Source: Sphingomonas sp. BK345 (GTDB taxonomy: Bacteria; Pseudomonadota; Alphaproteobacteria; Sphingomonadales; Sphingomonadaceae). From it: DNA of 64,000 nt. The stretch lies in NCBI RefSeq assembly GCF_014193845.1, contig NZ_JACHZX010000004.1:1-64000 (forward strand), in the 5' to 3' direction. This document shows, in pieces, positions 45,602 through 53,926 of the stretch (position 1 is its first letter; each line of letters starts with the position of its first letter). The notes beneath the pieces are model-generated. The model was not told the DNA's origin. It worked only from the letters and a program-made list of their open reading frames with translations, and ran no database searches. A program made the translations under genes and the position numbers.

Positions 45602-46936
45602 CTACGCCATCCGCCCGTCGCGCGCGTCGCCCGGTCCCTCGGTGCCGGCGCTGCCGACCGAGCGGTCGATCAGGCCGGAGCGCCCCATCCAGAAGAACAG
45701 CAGCACGCCCGGCAGCGCCGCCGCGACCGTCAGCCAGTAGAAACCGACATAGCCGAACCGCTCCACCAGCGCGCCCGCGGTGGTGCCGGTGACGATCCGC
45801 CCGACGACGCTCGAGGCGGCCGAGATCAGCGCATATTGTGCGGCGGTGAAGCGCAGGTCGCACAAGGCCGAGAAATAGGCGACCACAGTGACCCCGCCGA
45901 TCCCCGAGGCGACGTTCTCGAAGATCATCGCGCCCGCGAGCCCCAGGTTGCTGTGCCCCGCCGCCGCGAGCAGCGCGAAGCTGACGTTGGACACCGCCAT
46001 CAGCACGAGGCTGAGCAGCACCGAGCGCTTCATGCCCAGCCGCGCGTAGAGCCAGCCGCCGATGAAGATGCCGACGAGGAAAGCCCAGAAGCCGATACCA
46101 AGATCGTAGAGCGCGATCTCGTCGTTGCTGTAGCCGAGCGAGTCAAGCAGCAGACGCAGGACGAGCTGGCCGAGGGTGTCGCCGATCTTGTGGACCAGGA
46201 TGAAGAGCAGGATCAGCACGGCGCCCGGCCGCTGGAAGAATTCCGTGAACGGGCGCCATGTCGCGGCGAGCGCCTCGCCGACGCCTCGCCTGCGCACCGG
46301 GTCGCGGTGCCGCCGCGGCTCGCCGACGATCACCCCCGCCACCATCGCGGGTAGCGCGAGCATCGCACAGGCGCAATAAGCGAGCGTCCACCCGTGCCGA
46401 GCGGAGACGTAGAGCGCCAGCGATCCGGCCGCGAACGATCCGATGCGCCAGCCATATTGGCTCATCCCCGAGCCGACGCCGAGCTGACGCGGCTCGAGGA
46501 TCTCGACCCGGTAGGCGTCGATCACGATGTCATAGGTCGCACCCGCCACACCGACGAGCACCGCTGCCAGCGCCGTCGCGGCGATACTCGCGTGCGGATC
46601 GGCGAAGGCGAGATGGACGACGGCCGCGATCACCAGCGTACCCGCGAATAGCAGCCATGACACGCGCTGCCCGAGCCCGCCGATCACCGGCAGCCGTACG
46701 CCGTCGACGATCCATGCCCAGAGGAACTTCAGATTGTAGGCGAGAAAGGCCAGGCTGAACGCGGTGACGGTCTTCTTGTCCACACCCGCCTGCGCCAGGC
46801 GCGTCGTCAGCGTCGCGGCGATCATCGCGTAGGGAAAGCCCGAGGAGACGCCGAGCGAGAAAGCGGCGAGCGGCCCCCGCTCGACATAGGGCCTGATCCC
46901 GTCCCGCCAGGTCGTGCCGTCCGCGCGCGTCGCCAT
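45602..46936 (-). CDS. ampG: AmpG-family muropeptide MFS transporter
   Basis: A 444-residue MFS protein with about 12 membrane segments. It has SLGVSSGFPYAMIAATLT near the N-terminus, DIVIDAYRVE (typical of AmpG) and LGVGSGMSQYGWRIG. AmpG imports anhydro-muropeptides for cell-wall recycling. ATG 46936 is chosen; the frame upstream is Arg-rich noise. No ampD or beta-lactamase regulator is adjacent. Confidence 0.88.
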   Translation of the reverse strand: MATRADGTTWRDGIRPYVERGPLAAFSLGVSSGFPYAMIAATLTTRLAQAGVDKKTVTAFSLAFLAYNLKFLWAWIVDGVRLPVIGGLGQRVSWLLFAGTLVIAAVVHLAFADPHASIAATALAAVLVGVAGATYDIVIDAYRVEILEPRQLGVGSGMSQYGWRIGSFAAGSLALYVSARHGWTLAYCACAMLALPAMVAGVIVGEPRRHRDPVRRRGVGEALAATWRPFTEFFQRPGAVLILLFILVHKIGDTLGQLVLRLLLDSLGYSNDEIALYDLGIGFWAFLVGIFIGGWLYARLGMKRSVLLSLVLMAVSNVSFALLAAAGHSNLGLAGAMIFENVASGIGGVTVVAYFSALCDLRFTAAQYALISAASSVVGRIVTGTTAGALVERFGYVGFYWLTVAAALPGVLLFFWMGRSGLIDRSVGSAGTEGPGDARDGRMA

Positions 46937-47574
46937 CAACTCGATCCGCTCCGTCCTCTGCCCCGCCGCGGCGCGCGCCGGACAGCGAGCGCTAGACGAT
47001 CCCCGGCGCGAGCGGAAGGCGCGGCGGCGGCGGGCTTGCGGCAGAGCGGTGCGGGCGGTGGACGGGGCGGAAGAGTGGAGATGTCGACGCCGCCGCACAG
47101 CGGCGCTGATCTCCGAGCAGCATGCTACTGCGCGCCGCGGGTCGAACGCGCGCGTCCTCTGCGTCTCCGCACGAACGATCCTTCTTCTTGGCGTCCTCGC
47201 GTCATCGCGGCGCCGCATCGCCGATCCACACGTCCGAACCGCCATGGGCCGGCACGCCGTCTGGCGGCGGTTAGAAGCGGTCGCGCTGTCCTACACCTGC
47301 GTCGTCGTGGCAAAGTGAGCGCATGCGGTTCTCCACCACCGATCGTGCGGTCGCGTCGACTCGGGCGAGCGCGACCTCGCTCCAACATGACTCAACATTC
47401 GCTTCGCGCGAGCGTCGCGACTTACTCCTTCCTGAGGACCAGGGAGATCAGGAATATCATGTCAAAGTAAGCCTTAACGAGCAGTATCTCACCAAGACTC
47501 CCCGCTTCACGCCAATCTTGAGTGCTACGCACGAACCGCGTCAGCGACTCAACATTCGCAACATTCGCGCGCGG
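46937..47574. other. 638-bp spacer, partly AT-richer, no recognised gene
   Basis: Between ampG and the response regulator. The right half (about 47380-47560) is less GC-rich than its surroundings. It holds a structured element (47421-47471) and an in-frame continuation of the response-regulator frame. CAACATTCG occurs at least three times (47392, 47551 and an overlap near 47560). Confidence 0.5.
47421..47471. other. Two-tier palindromic element, possible RNA structure
   Basis: An outer stem, CTTACT with AGTAAG, encloses an inner stem, TTCCTGA with TCAGGAA, around a 12-nt loop. The internal loop is strongly asymmetric (2 and 11 nt). It can fold on either strand. On the minus strand it encodes the last residues of the frame following the response regulator. 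Confidence 0.45.
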
Positions 47575-48018
47575 TCAGGTGGTCGCCGGGCCGCCGGAGT
47601 GGAACAGCTGGAACCCGCCCGGCAGCCGCCGCGGCGGCTTGCCCGCGACGCTCTGCTCGATCGCCACGATCGCGCCGAGCAGGTCGCGCTGCGCATAGGG
47701 TTTGGCGAGGAAGCCGCTCGCCAGCGTCGCCGCCTCGTCGGGGCAGTCGCCGGTGACGAACAGCACCGCCACGCCCCGCGCGCGCGCGACCCGCGCTACC
47801 TCGACGCCGCTGCCGTCGGCGAGCGTGACGTCGACCAGCACGAGGTCGACCGGCGTCTCGGCGGCGAGCACCGCCAGCGCGTCGGCGACTCGATCCACCG
47901 TGGCGACGATGCTGTAACCCTGGTCGGTGAGCAGATGCTCGGCGTCGAACGCCACCAGCGGCTCGTCCTCGACCAGGAGCAGCCGCTCGAGAACCCGCTG
48001 TTTGCGCCCGAAGACCAT
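47575..48018 (-). CDS. Single-domain response regulator (CheY-like receiver)
   Basis: A 147-residue receiver domain: acidic pair Glu17-Asp18 (LLLVEDEP), phosphorylation site Asp63 (LVLVDVTL), Thr89 (FVTGD) and Lys106 (FLAKPYA). There is no output domain. It is probably a phosphorelay intermediate or acts by protein contact; no histidine kinase is nearby. ATG 48018. The same frame continues past the TGA for another 50 codons before TAA (47422), with a hydrophobic end; see findings. Confidence 0.88.
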   Translation of the reverse strand: MVFGRKQRVLERLLLVEDEPLVAFDAEHLLTDQGYSIVATVDRVADALAVLAAETPVDLVLVDVTLADGSGVEVARVARARGVAVLFVTGDCPDEAATLASGFLAKPYAQRDLLGAIVAIEQSVAGKPPRRLPGGFQLFHSGGPATT

Positions 48019-48114
48019 GTGCCCTCACCGTCGTTACGCCGGCACAACGCGCGGGCGGGCGCACGGGTGCAAATAAATGCCGCTAAGTGCGCGACGATCG
48101 GCTAAGCGGCCGCG

Positions 48115-49494
48115 ATGGTCGACCCCCATCCCGAAGCGCGCGCGGAGCGACGCGCCGAGCATCGTATCGCCAAGCTGCTCGCGCGCGCCGGCGTCGCCTC
48201 GCGACGCGAGATCGAGCGGATGATCGCCGAGGGGCGCGTGGCGCGAGACGGCGTCGTGCTCGACACGCCCGCGACGCTGCTCGCCTCGCTCGACGGCGTC
48301 ACCGTCGACGGCCAGCCGGTCGCGGCACCCGAGCCGGCGCGGCTGTTCCTGTTCCACAAGCCCGCGGGCGTGCTGACCACCGAGCGCGACTTCAGCGGGC
48401 GGCCGACCATCTACGACCGCCTGCCCCACGACCTGCCGCGCGTGGTGCCGGTGGGGCGGCTCGACCTCAACACCGAGGGGCTGCTGCTGCTCACCACCGA
48501 CGGCGAGTTCAAGCGCGAGCTCGAGCTGCCCGCCACCGGCGTCGAGCGCAGCTATCGCGCGCGCGCCTATGGCGCGGTGACGCAGGGGCAGCTCGAGGAG
48601 CTGATCCACGGCGTCGAGGTCGAGGGTGTACGCTACGGTGCGATCGACGCCAATCTCGAGCGCCGCACCGGCGCCAACGTGTGGATCGAGATGACGCTGC
48701 GCGAGGGCAAGAACCGCGAGGTACGGCGCGTGCTCGAGCATCTCGGGCTCCGCGTCGGGCGCTTGATCCGGACGCGCTACGGCCCGTTCGTGCTCGGCGA
48801 CCTGCCGGTGGGCGGCGTCGGCGAGGTGCGCGCCGCGGATCTCGCCGGCTTCCGCCAGACGCTGCGCTCGCCCGCGGCGACGCGGCTGCCGGTCGAGCCG
48901 GTGGCGGTGCGGGACCAGCGCGCGGGGCGCGGCGCGGCGCCGCGGGTGGCGCGGCCGACGGCGGGAGCGAGCGAACGGTTCGCTGCCGCGAGGCCGGCGC
49001 GACCTTCCGCCGGTACGGGTGAGCACGCGGATGCCGCGCGCCGCACGCGGCCGTCGGCCACAGGTGCGGCGCGCGCGGCGCAACAGCCCGCCGCGGCGAA
49101 CCATCGCTCACGGACGCGTGATGGCGTTATGGCCGAGCGCCCAACCCGTACCGCCGACGACCAGCGCACGCGCCGTGCTCCGCCGCGTGCGGGCGCGCCG
49201 GCCGAGCGACCGACCCGCTCCGCCGAGGACCAGCGCACCCGCCGTGCTTCGTCGCGCGCCGCCGCGCCGGCCGAGCGGCCGAGCCGCGCGGGAGACGAGA
49301 CTCGCCGCGCCCGGCCGCGCGACGAGGCCGAACAGCGCGCCCGTCGCGCCCCGACCCGCGCGGGCGCGTCGTCGCCGCGCGTGCCGGCCGACACCGATCC
49401 CACGCCGCCGACCCGGCCCGAGCGGCCCAAGCGCCAGCCGGGCTGGGCCAAGCCCAAGCCGCGCTCGGGTCCGCCGCGCAAGGGCCGGCGATGA
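48115..49494 (+). CDS. RluB-type pseudouridine synthase with long basic tail
   Basis: A 459-residue protein. An S4 RNA-binding domain covers about residues 17-64 (RIAKLLARAGVASRREIERM) and a RsuA-type catalytic domain follows with Asp117 (PVGRLDLNTEGLLLLT). Residues from about 250 on form a low-complexity Arg/Ala/Pro tail with a repeat of about 23 residues (AERPTR...DQRTRRA...RAGAP) in two good copies and decayed ones. The tail resembles those of alphaproteobacterial RluB homologues and may bind rRNA. It overlaps rsmD (ATGA), a usual pairing. Confidence 0.88.
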   Translation: MVDPHPEARAERRAEHRIAKLLARAGVASRREIERMIAEGRVARDGVVLDTPATLLASLDGVTVDGQPVAAPEPARLFLFHKPAGVLTTERDFSGRPTIYDRLPHDLPRVVPVGRLDLNTEGLLLLTTDGEFKRELELPATGVERSYRARAYGAVTQGQLEELIHGVEVEGVRYGAIDANLERRTGANVWIEMTLREGKNREVRRVLEHLGLRVGRLIRTRYGPFVLGDLPVGGVGEVRAADLAGFRQTLRSPAATRLPVEPVAVRDQRAGRGAAPRVARPTAGASERFAAARPARPSAGTGEHADAARRTRPSATGAARAAQQPAAANHRSRTRDGVMAERPTRTADDQRTRRAPPRAGAPAERPTRSAEDQRTRRASSRAAAPAERPSRAGDETRRARPRDEAEQRARRAPTRAGASSPRVPADTDPTPPTRPERPKRQPGWAKPKPRSGPPRKGRR

Positions 49495-50030
49495 GGATCG
49501 TCGCCGGCAGCTGGCGGGGGCGCGCGCTCGTCGCTCCCGCGGGCGAGACCACGCGTCCCACCGCCGACCGCACGCGCGAGGCGCTGTTCTCGATGCTGCT
49601 CAGCCGCGTCGGCAGCTTCGAGGGGCTCGCGGTGGCGGATCTGTTCGCCGGCTCGGGCGCGCTCGGGCTGGAGGCGCTGTCGCGCGGCGCGCGATCGTGC
49701 CTGTTCGTCGAGCAGGACAAGGCCGCGCTCGACTCGCTGCGCGCCAACGTGGCCAAGCTGGGCGCGACCGGCGCCGACGTGCGCGCGGGCTCGGTGCTCG
49801 CGCTCGGCCCCGCCGCCGCACCACTCGATCTCGTGATGATGGACCCGCCTTATGGCACCGGCGCGGGCGCGGTGGCGGCGGACAAGCTCGCGCGGCTCGG
49901 ATGGATCGGTTCGGCCACCTGGGTCACGGTCGAGACCGCGCGCGGCGAGGCGGTCACGGCCACCGGGTTCGAGACGGTGGTGGAGCGAGTCTACGGCCGC
50001 GCCCAGGTCACGCTGCTGCGGCTCGCCTGA
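49491..50030 (+). CDS. rsmD: 16S rRNA (guanine(966)-N2)-methyltransferase
   Basis: A 179-residue SAM-dependent methyltransferase that modifies G966 of 16S rRNA. It begins MRIVAGSWRGRALVAP, has TRPTADRTREALFSML, the SAM loop DLFAGSGALGLEALSRGA and the catalytic MMDPPYGTG. ATG 49491 overlaps the pseudouridine synthase stop. Two rRNA modification genes thus form an operon. Confidence 0.95.
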   Translation: MRIVAGSWRGRALVAPAGETTRPTADRTREALFSMLLSRVGSFEGLAVADLFAGSGALGLEALSRGARSCLFVEQDKAALDSLRANVAKLGATGADVRAGSVLALGPAAAPLDLVMMDPPYGTGAGAVAADKLARLGWIGSATWVTVETARGEAVTATGFETVVERVYGRAQVTLLRLA

Positions 50031-50037
50031 GCGCGCG

Positions 50038-51360
50038 TCACGGCCCCTCGACCGGCACCGGGCCGACGTGGCGCGCCGGGCGCATGACCAGCAGCGCGAC
50101 CAGGCTCAGCAGCGACATGGCGGCGAGATAGACTCCGACCGGGGCGAGCCCGCCGCGCTGCGCCAGCGTCTGCGCCGCGATCGGGGTGAGCCCGCCGCCG
50201 ATGATGCCCGCCATGTTGAAGGCGAGGCTCACCCCGGTGTAGCGCACCCGCGCGGGGAACAGGCCGGGCAGCCAGGCGCCCAGCGGGCCGTAGACGAAGC
50301 CCATGACGAAAAGCGCGAAGGCGAGCGTCGCGAAGACCGCGAGCGGCGCGCCCGAGCCGAGTCCCGGCACCAGCGCGAAGCCGGCGATCACCGCGCCGAC
50401 GCAGCCCCAGCGCAGCACGTGCGCCGGCGAGCGCCGATCGCTCCACTCGCCCGACAGCGCGATACCGAGCGCCATGAAAAGGATCGCGCCGAGCTGGAGT
50501 GCGAGGAACAGCTGCCGGTCGAACCCGCGCGTCACCGCATAGCCGAGCGCGAAGGCGGTCGCGACGTAATAGACCGCGAAACACGCCACCGCCCCCAGCG
50601 TCCCCCCCAACGCGGCGCGCCAATGGTGGCGCAGCAGCTCGCCGATCGGCACCGCGGGCGGCGGACCTTCCTCGATCATCGCAGAAAAAGCAGGTGTCTC
50701 CGCTATCGTCAGCCGCACCCAGAGGCCCAGCGCGATCAGCACCGAGGAGAGCAGGAATGGCAGCCGCCAGCCCCAGGCCATGAAGGCGTCGCGGTCCATG
50801 GTCGCGCCGAGCAGCAGGAACAGCCCGTTGGCCGCGATGAAGCCCACCGGTGCGCCGAGCTGCGGGACCATGCCGTAGCGGCCGCGACGGTGCGGCGGCG
50901 CATTCTCCACCGCGAGCAGCGCCGCCCCGCCCCACTCGCCGCCCAGCCCAAAACCCTGGCCGAAGCGCAGCAGGCATAGCAGCAGCGGCGCGACATAGCC
51001 CGCCTGGGCGAAGGTCGGCAGGAAGGCGATCGCCATGGTCGAGCCTCCCATCAGCAGCAGGCTGGCGATCAGCGTCGACTTGCGCCCGACGCGGTCGCCG
51101 AAATGACCGAACGCCCAGGCGCCGATCGGCCGCGCGAAGAAGGCCACGGCCAGGCTGCCATAAGCGGCGAGCAGCTCGACCGCGGGATCGCCGGTCGGAA
51201 AGAACAGGGGGCCGAACACGAGCGAGGCCGCGGTGGCGTAGATGTAGAAGTCGTAGAATTCGACCGATGTCCCGACCAGGCTGGCGAGCAGGATCCGGCG
51301 ATGCGAGGCGCTGGCGCGCGGGGCGGTCGGGAGCGGGGACGCTGACATGGCGGCGGTCAT
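50038..51360 (-). CDS. MHS-family MFS transporter
   Basis: A 440-residue protein with 12 predicted membrane segments. It fits the metabolite:H+ symporter family (ProP/ShiA/KgtP type): VGTSVEFYDFYIYATAASL in the first segment, GHFGDRVGRKSTL in loop 2-3 and LLRFGQGFGLGGEWGGAAL in the fourth. The substrate (organic acid, proline/betaine, shikimate) cannot be told. ATG 51360; a second Met at 51348 is possible. It converges with rsmD. Confidence 0.88.
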   Translation of the reverse strand: MTAAMSASPLPTAPRASASHRRILLASLVGTSVEFYDFYIYATAASLVFGPLFFPTGDPAVELLAAYGSLAVAFFARPIGAWAFGHFGDRVGRKSTLIASLLLMGGSTMAIAFLPTFAQAGYVAPLLLCLLRFGQGFGLGGEWGGAALLAVENAPPHRRGRYGMVPQLGAPVGFIAANGLFLLLGATMDRDAFMAWGWRLPFLLSSVLIALGLWVRLTIAETPAFSAMIEEGPPPAVPIGELLRHHWRAALGGTLGAVACFAVYYVATAFALGYAVTRGFDRQLFLALQLGAILFMALGIALSGEWSDRRSPAHVLRWGCVGAVIAGFALVPGLGSGAPLAVFATLAFALFVMGFVYGPLGAWLPGLFPARVRYTGVSLAFNMAGIIGGGLTPIAAQTLAQRGGLAPVGVYLAAMSLLSLVALLVMRPARHVGPVPVEGP

Positions 51361-51489
51361 CGAGCGGCGGTCGGGCCCGGGTCAACGGGAAAAGTTTGCC
51401 GCACGGTCACGAAAGGCTCTGCGACCGACACACAGCAGCAACGTTACGCGGCTATGAAGAGGGTGACGGCGTCCCTCCCCCTGTGTGGC

Positions 51490-51568
51490 GCCGTGATGGT
51501 CGGACACTCCCCCTCGTCCGATCCTTCCCTGAACTACGGGGCGGCTCGCGAGGGCCGCCCCGGCTTTT
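51490..51568 (+). ncRNA. Candidate small RNA with two hairpins and a terminator
   Basis: Stem 1 is GGTCGGAC (51498-51505) with GTCCGATC (51516-51523) around a C-rich loop (ACTCCCCCTC). A single-stranded CTTCCCTGAAC linker follows. Stem 2 is GGGGCGGC (51538-51545) with GCCGCCCC (51554-51561), followed by GGCTTTTCC, a Rho-independent terminator on the plus strand. There is no plus-strand protein gene upstream for this terminator to serve. CU-rich loops of this kind are common in alphaproteobacterial sRNAs. The 5' end is unknown and could extend to about 51440. Confidence 0.45.
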
Positions 51569-51622
51569 CCGACAGCGACGTAGCCGCGCGTGCAGGGCGG
51601 CTAAACGTCGCTCGCCGCGGCA

Positions 51623-53263
51623 TCACGACAAGCCGGCGGTCCGCACCAGCGCGCGCAGCAGCCAGAACAGCGCGCCCGACAGCGCCATCGCGACCGGCAG
51701 CGTGAGCAGCCAGGCCGCGGCCAGCTGCAGCAAGGTGCGGCGTTGCAGCCCCTGCCCGCTCGCCACCGAGGCGCCCGCCACGCCCGAGGAGAGGATATGC
51801 GTCGTCGACACCGGCAAACCGAAACGGTCGGCCGCCAGGATCGTGGCCGCGGCGACCAGCTCGGCCGATGCGCCCATGCCATAGGTCATGTGCTGCTTGC
51901 CGATCTTCTCGCCGACGGTCACGACGATCCGCTTCCAGCCGATCATCGTGCCGAGCCCGAGTGCCAGCGCCACCGCCACCTTGACCCATAGGGGGATGAA
52001 CCGCGTGCCGCGCTCGAGCCGCTTCTGATAATCGGCGAGCGCGTCCTTCTCCGGCCCGCTCAACCGCGACTGTTTGTCGGCGACGATCATCCGCGTCGCG
52101 TCGAGCACCAAGTACATGTCGTTGCGCACGTTGGGAGCGGCCTGCGCCGGCACGTTGCTGAGCGCGCCGTAACCGGCGACGCGCTGCGACAGATCGCGCG
52201 ACACCGCCACCACCGCGCCATAGGCCTGCGGCGACACCGCGCGGCGCTGCTCCAACGCATCCTTCAGCAGCGGCCGTGCTCGCTCGAGCGGCACCGCGGC
52301 GGCGCCGTGCCGGGTCAGCGTCGCGGCCGCGCCGGTGGCGCTGGCGAGGAAAGCGGGCGTCTCGCTCGCGGGCAAGGTGCGGTTGAGCGCGTAGGCGGTC
52401 GGGGCACAGCCGATCAGGATCAGCATGATCAGCCCCATGCCCTTCTGCCCGTCGTTCGATCCGTGGCTGAACGACACCGCGGTGCAGGTGAAAACGAGCA
52501 GCGCGCGGATGCCGAGCGGCGGCGGGGAGTCGCCCTCGGGCGCCCGCATCAGCTCGGGTGAGCGCGCGACGCGGCGCAGCACCAGCAGCAGCAGCGCCGC
52601 CGCGGTGAAGCCGATCAGCGGCGCCATCCACAGGCCGGTCAGCACCTTGGTCGCCTGGCTCCAGTCGACCCCGGCGGTGCCGCCCGCCCCCGAGGTCAGC
52701 AATTGGTTGGCGAGTCCGACGCCCAACACCGAGCCGATCAGCGTGTGACTCGAGCTGTTGGGCAGGCCGACGTACCAGGTCGCGAGATTCCAGATCACCG
52801 CGGCGAGCAGCAGCGCGAAGATCATCGCGAACCCCGCGCCCGAGCCGACGTTGAGGATCAGGTCGACCGGCAGCAGCGTGACGATCGAATAGGCCACCGC
52901 GCCAGAGGACAACAGCACACCGAGGAAGTTGAAGAAGCCCGACCACATCACCGCCAGATTCGCAGGCAGCGAGTTGGTGTAGATCACCGTCGCGACGGCG
53001 TTGGCGGTGTCGTGGAAGCCGTTGACGAACTCGAACCCCAGCGCGATCAACAGGGCGAGGCCGAGGAACAGGAACACGCCGACGGCGAGCTGCTCGCCGA
53101 CCTGCTGCGTGTCGATGACGATGCTGATCCCGGCATAGAGGAGGCCCGCCGCGGCAAGCAGCAGGAACAGGAGGCGCGCGCCGGGGTGAACCGGCGCGTC
53201 AAATCGTCGCGCAGCAGCAAGCGACGGCGGCGACTCGCTGGCCGCGAGGACGGTGGTTGCCAT
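51623..53263 (-). CDS. Inorganic phosphate transporter, PiT family
   Basis: A 546-residue membrane protein with the two PiT signature repeats: GFEFVNGFHDTANAVATVIY near the N-terminus and FSHGSNDGQKGMGLI in the second half. About ten membrane segments and a long soluble loop (about residues 310-425) are visible. It takes up phosphate with protons or sodium at low affinity. No DUF47 (PhoU-like) partner is adjacent. ATG 53263; a Pho-box-like repeat lies just upstream. Confidence 0.92.
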   Translation of the reverse strand: MATTVLAASESPPSLAAARRFDAPVHPGARLLFLLLAAAGLLYAGISIVIDTQQVGEQLAVGVFLFLGLALLIALGFEFVNGFHDTANAVATVIYTNSLPANLAVMWSGFFNFLGVLLSSGAVAYSIVTLLPVDLILNVGSGAGFAMIFALLLAAVIWNLATWYVGLPNSSSHTLIGSVLGVGLANQLLTSGAGGTAGVDWSQATKVLTGLWMAPLIGFTAAALLLLVLRRVARSPELMRAPEGDSPPPLGIRALLVFTCTAVSFSHGSNDGQKGMGLIMLILIGCAPTAYALNRTLPASETPAFLASATGAAATLTRHGAAAVPLERARPLLKDALEQRRAVSPQAYGAVVAVSRDLSQRVAGYGALSNVPAQAAPNVRNDMYLVLDATRMIVADKQSRLSGPEKDALADYQKRLERGTRFIPLWVKVAVALALGLGTMIGWKRIVVTVGEKIGKQHMTYGMGASAELVAAATILAADRFGLPVSTTHILSSGVAGASVASGQGLQRRTLLQLAAAWLLTLPVAMALSGALFWLLRALVRTAGLS

Positions 53264-53288
53264 GGTGGCTCCGCCATCCTCCCCGAAG

Positions 53289-53306
53289 GTGACACTTTAA
53301 TGACGA
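53289..53306 (-). promoter_or_regulatory. Candidate Pho box upstream of the phosphate transporter
   Basis: Read towards the gene: TCGTCAT-TAAA-GTGTCAC, two 7-bp half-sites with the 11-bp period of PhoB boxes (consensus CTGTCAT-N4-CTGTCAT; 5/7 and 6/7 matches). It ends 25 bp before the start codon, nearer than usual for an activator site, which would suit repression. Confidence 0.4.
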
Positions 53307-53404
53307 TTAATGTCTAAGGATGAGCCAGGTAGAGGACGCCTCCGCCTAGATTGCCAGGGCACGCCCGGCACACCATCCGCCCTTGGACCCGCTATCGGCG
53401 CGGC

Positions 53405-53818
53405 TCAGTCCATGCCCGGATAGGTCGCGAACGCGGGCAGGTCCGCCATCCCGCTGGTCCACGGCAGCCGCTCCTTGACCATGATCTGCGCACCGGGCGG
53501 ACACGTCGCCGGATCATCCAGCGTCCCCGACTGAACGTCGACCAGTCCCGGCAGCGCGCTGGCGTTGCGATAGAACAGGCCGGTACCGCAGTGCCCGCAG
53601 AACTGGCGCTCGCCGTGCTCCGACGAGTGATAGGTCACCGGCTCGCCCGTCACGCTGAGGTGATCCTCGCGAAAGGCGATCCAGCCGATCACCGGCGCGC
53701 CCGACCAGCCGCGGCAGTCGGTGCAATGGCACAGAGCGTGATGCTCGGGCGCGCCCTCCGCCTCGTAGCGGATCGCGCCGCAGTGGCAGCCTCCCGCGAT
53801 CACTGCCTGTTCCGCCAT
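53405..53818 (-). CDS. GFA-family (CENP-V/GFA fold) zinc protein
   Basis: A 137-residue protein with the GFA cysteine pattern: GGCHCGAIRY, then CHCTDCRGWSG, then FCGHCGTGLFY, ligands for two zinc ions. Family members include a glutathione-dependent formaldehyde-activating enzyme, but most are uncharacterised. ATG 53818 has GGGAG 6 nt upstream; an upstream in-frame start at 53851 would run through the LexA box region. It is divergent from the helicase gene. Confidence 0.88.
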   Translation of the reverse strand: MAEQAVIAGGCHCGAIRYEAEGAPEHHALCHCTDCRGWSGAPVIGWIAFREDHLSVTGEPVTYHSSEHGERQFCGHCGTGLFYRNASALPGLVDVQSGTLDDPATCPPGAQIMVKERLPWTSGMADLPAFATYPGMD

Positions 53819-53843
53819 CTCGCTCTCCCTCGACTCGGCCGAT

Positions 53844-53858
53844 GTTCCCATGATGTTC
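53844..53858 (+). promoter_or_regulatory. LexA (SOS) box between the GFA gene and uvrD
   Basis: GTTC-CCATGAT-GTTC is an exact GTTC-N7-GTTC direct repeat. It lies 69 bp before the helicase GTG and 26 bp before the divergent GFA start. SOS control of uvrD is established in several bacteria, so the helicase is the likely target. Confidence 0.6.
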
Positions 53859-53926
53859 TCACGAGATCATGAACCTGGCAAGCCACGCGCTTGCTCCGCG
53901 GCGCGACGTTCCCTACCTGTTCGGGG

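Noticed and set aside
46914..47318. Plus-strand frame in the ampG upstream spacer as a gene.
   Set aside because: Arg/Ala-rich, no ribosome site or recognisable fold, and its first part overlaps the ampG start.
53891..53926. Longer uvrD start at TTG 53891.
   Set aside because: The extra 12 residues lack conservation features, and the GTG at 53927 begins exactly at the family's N-terminus.
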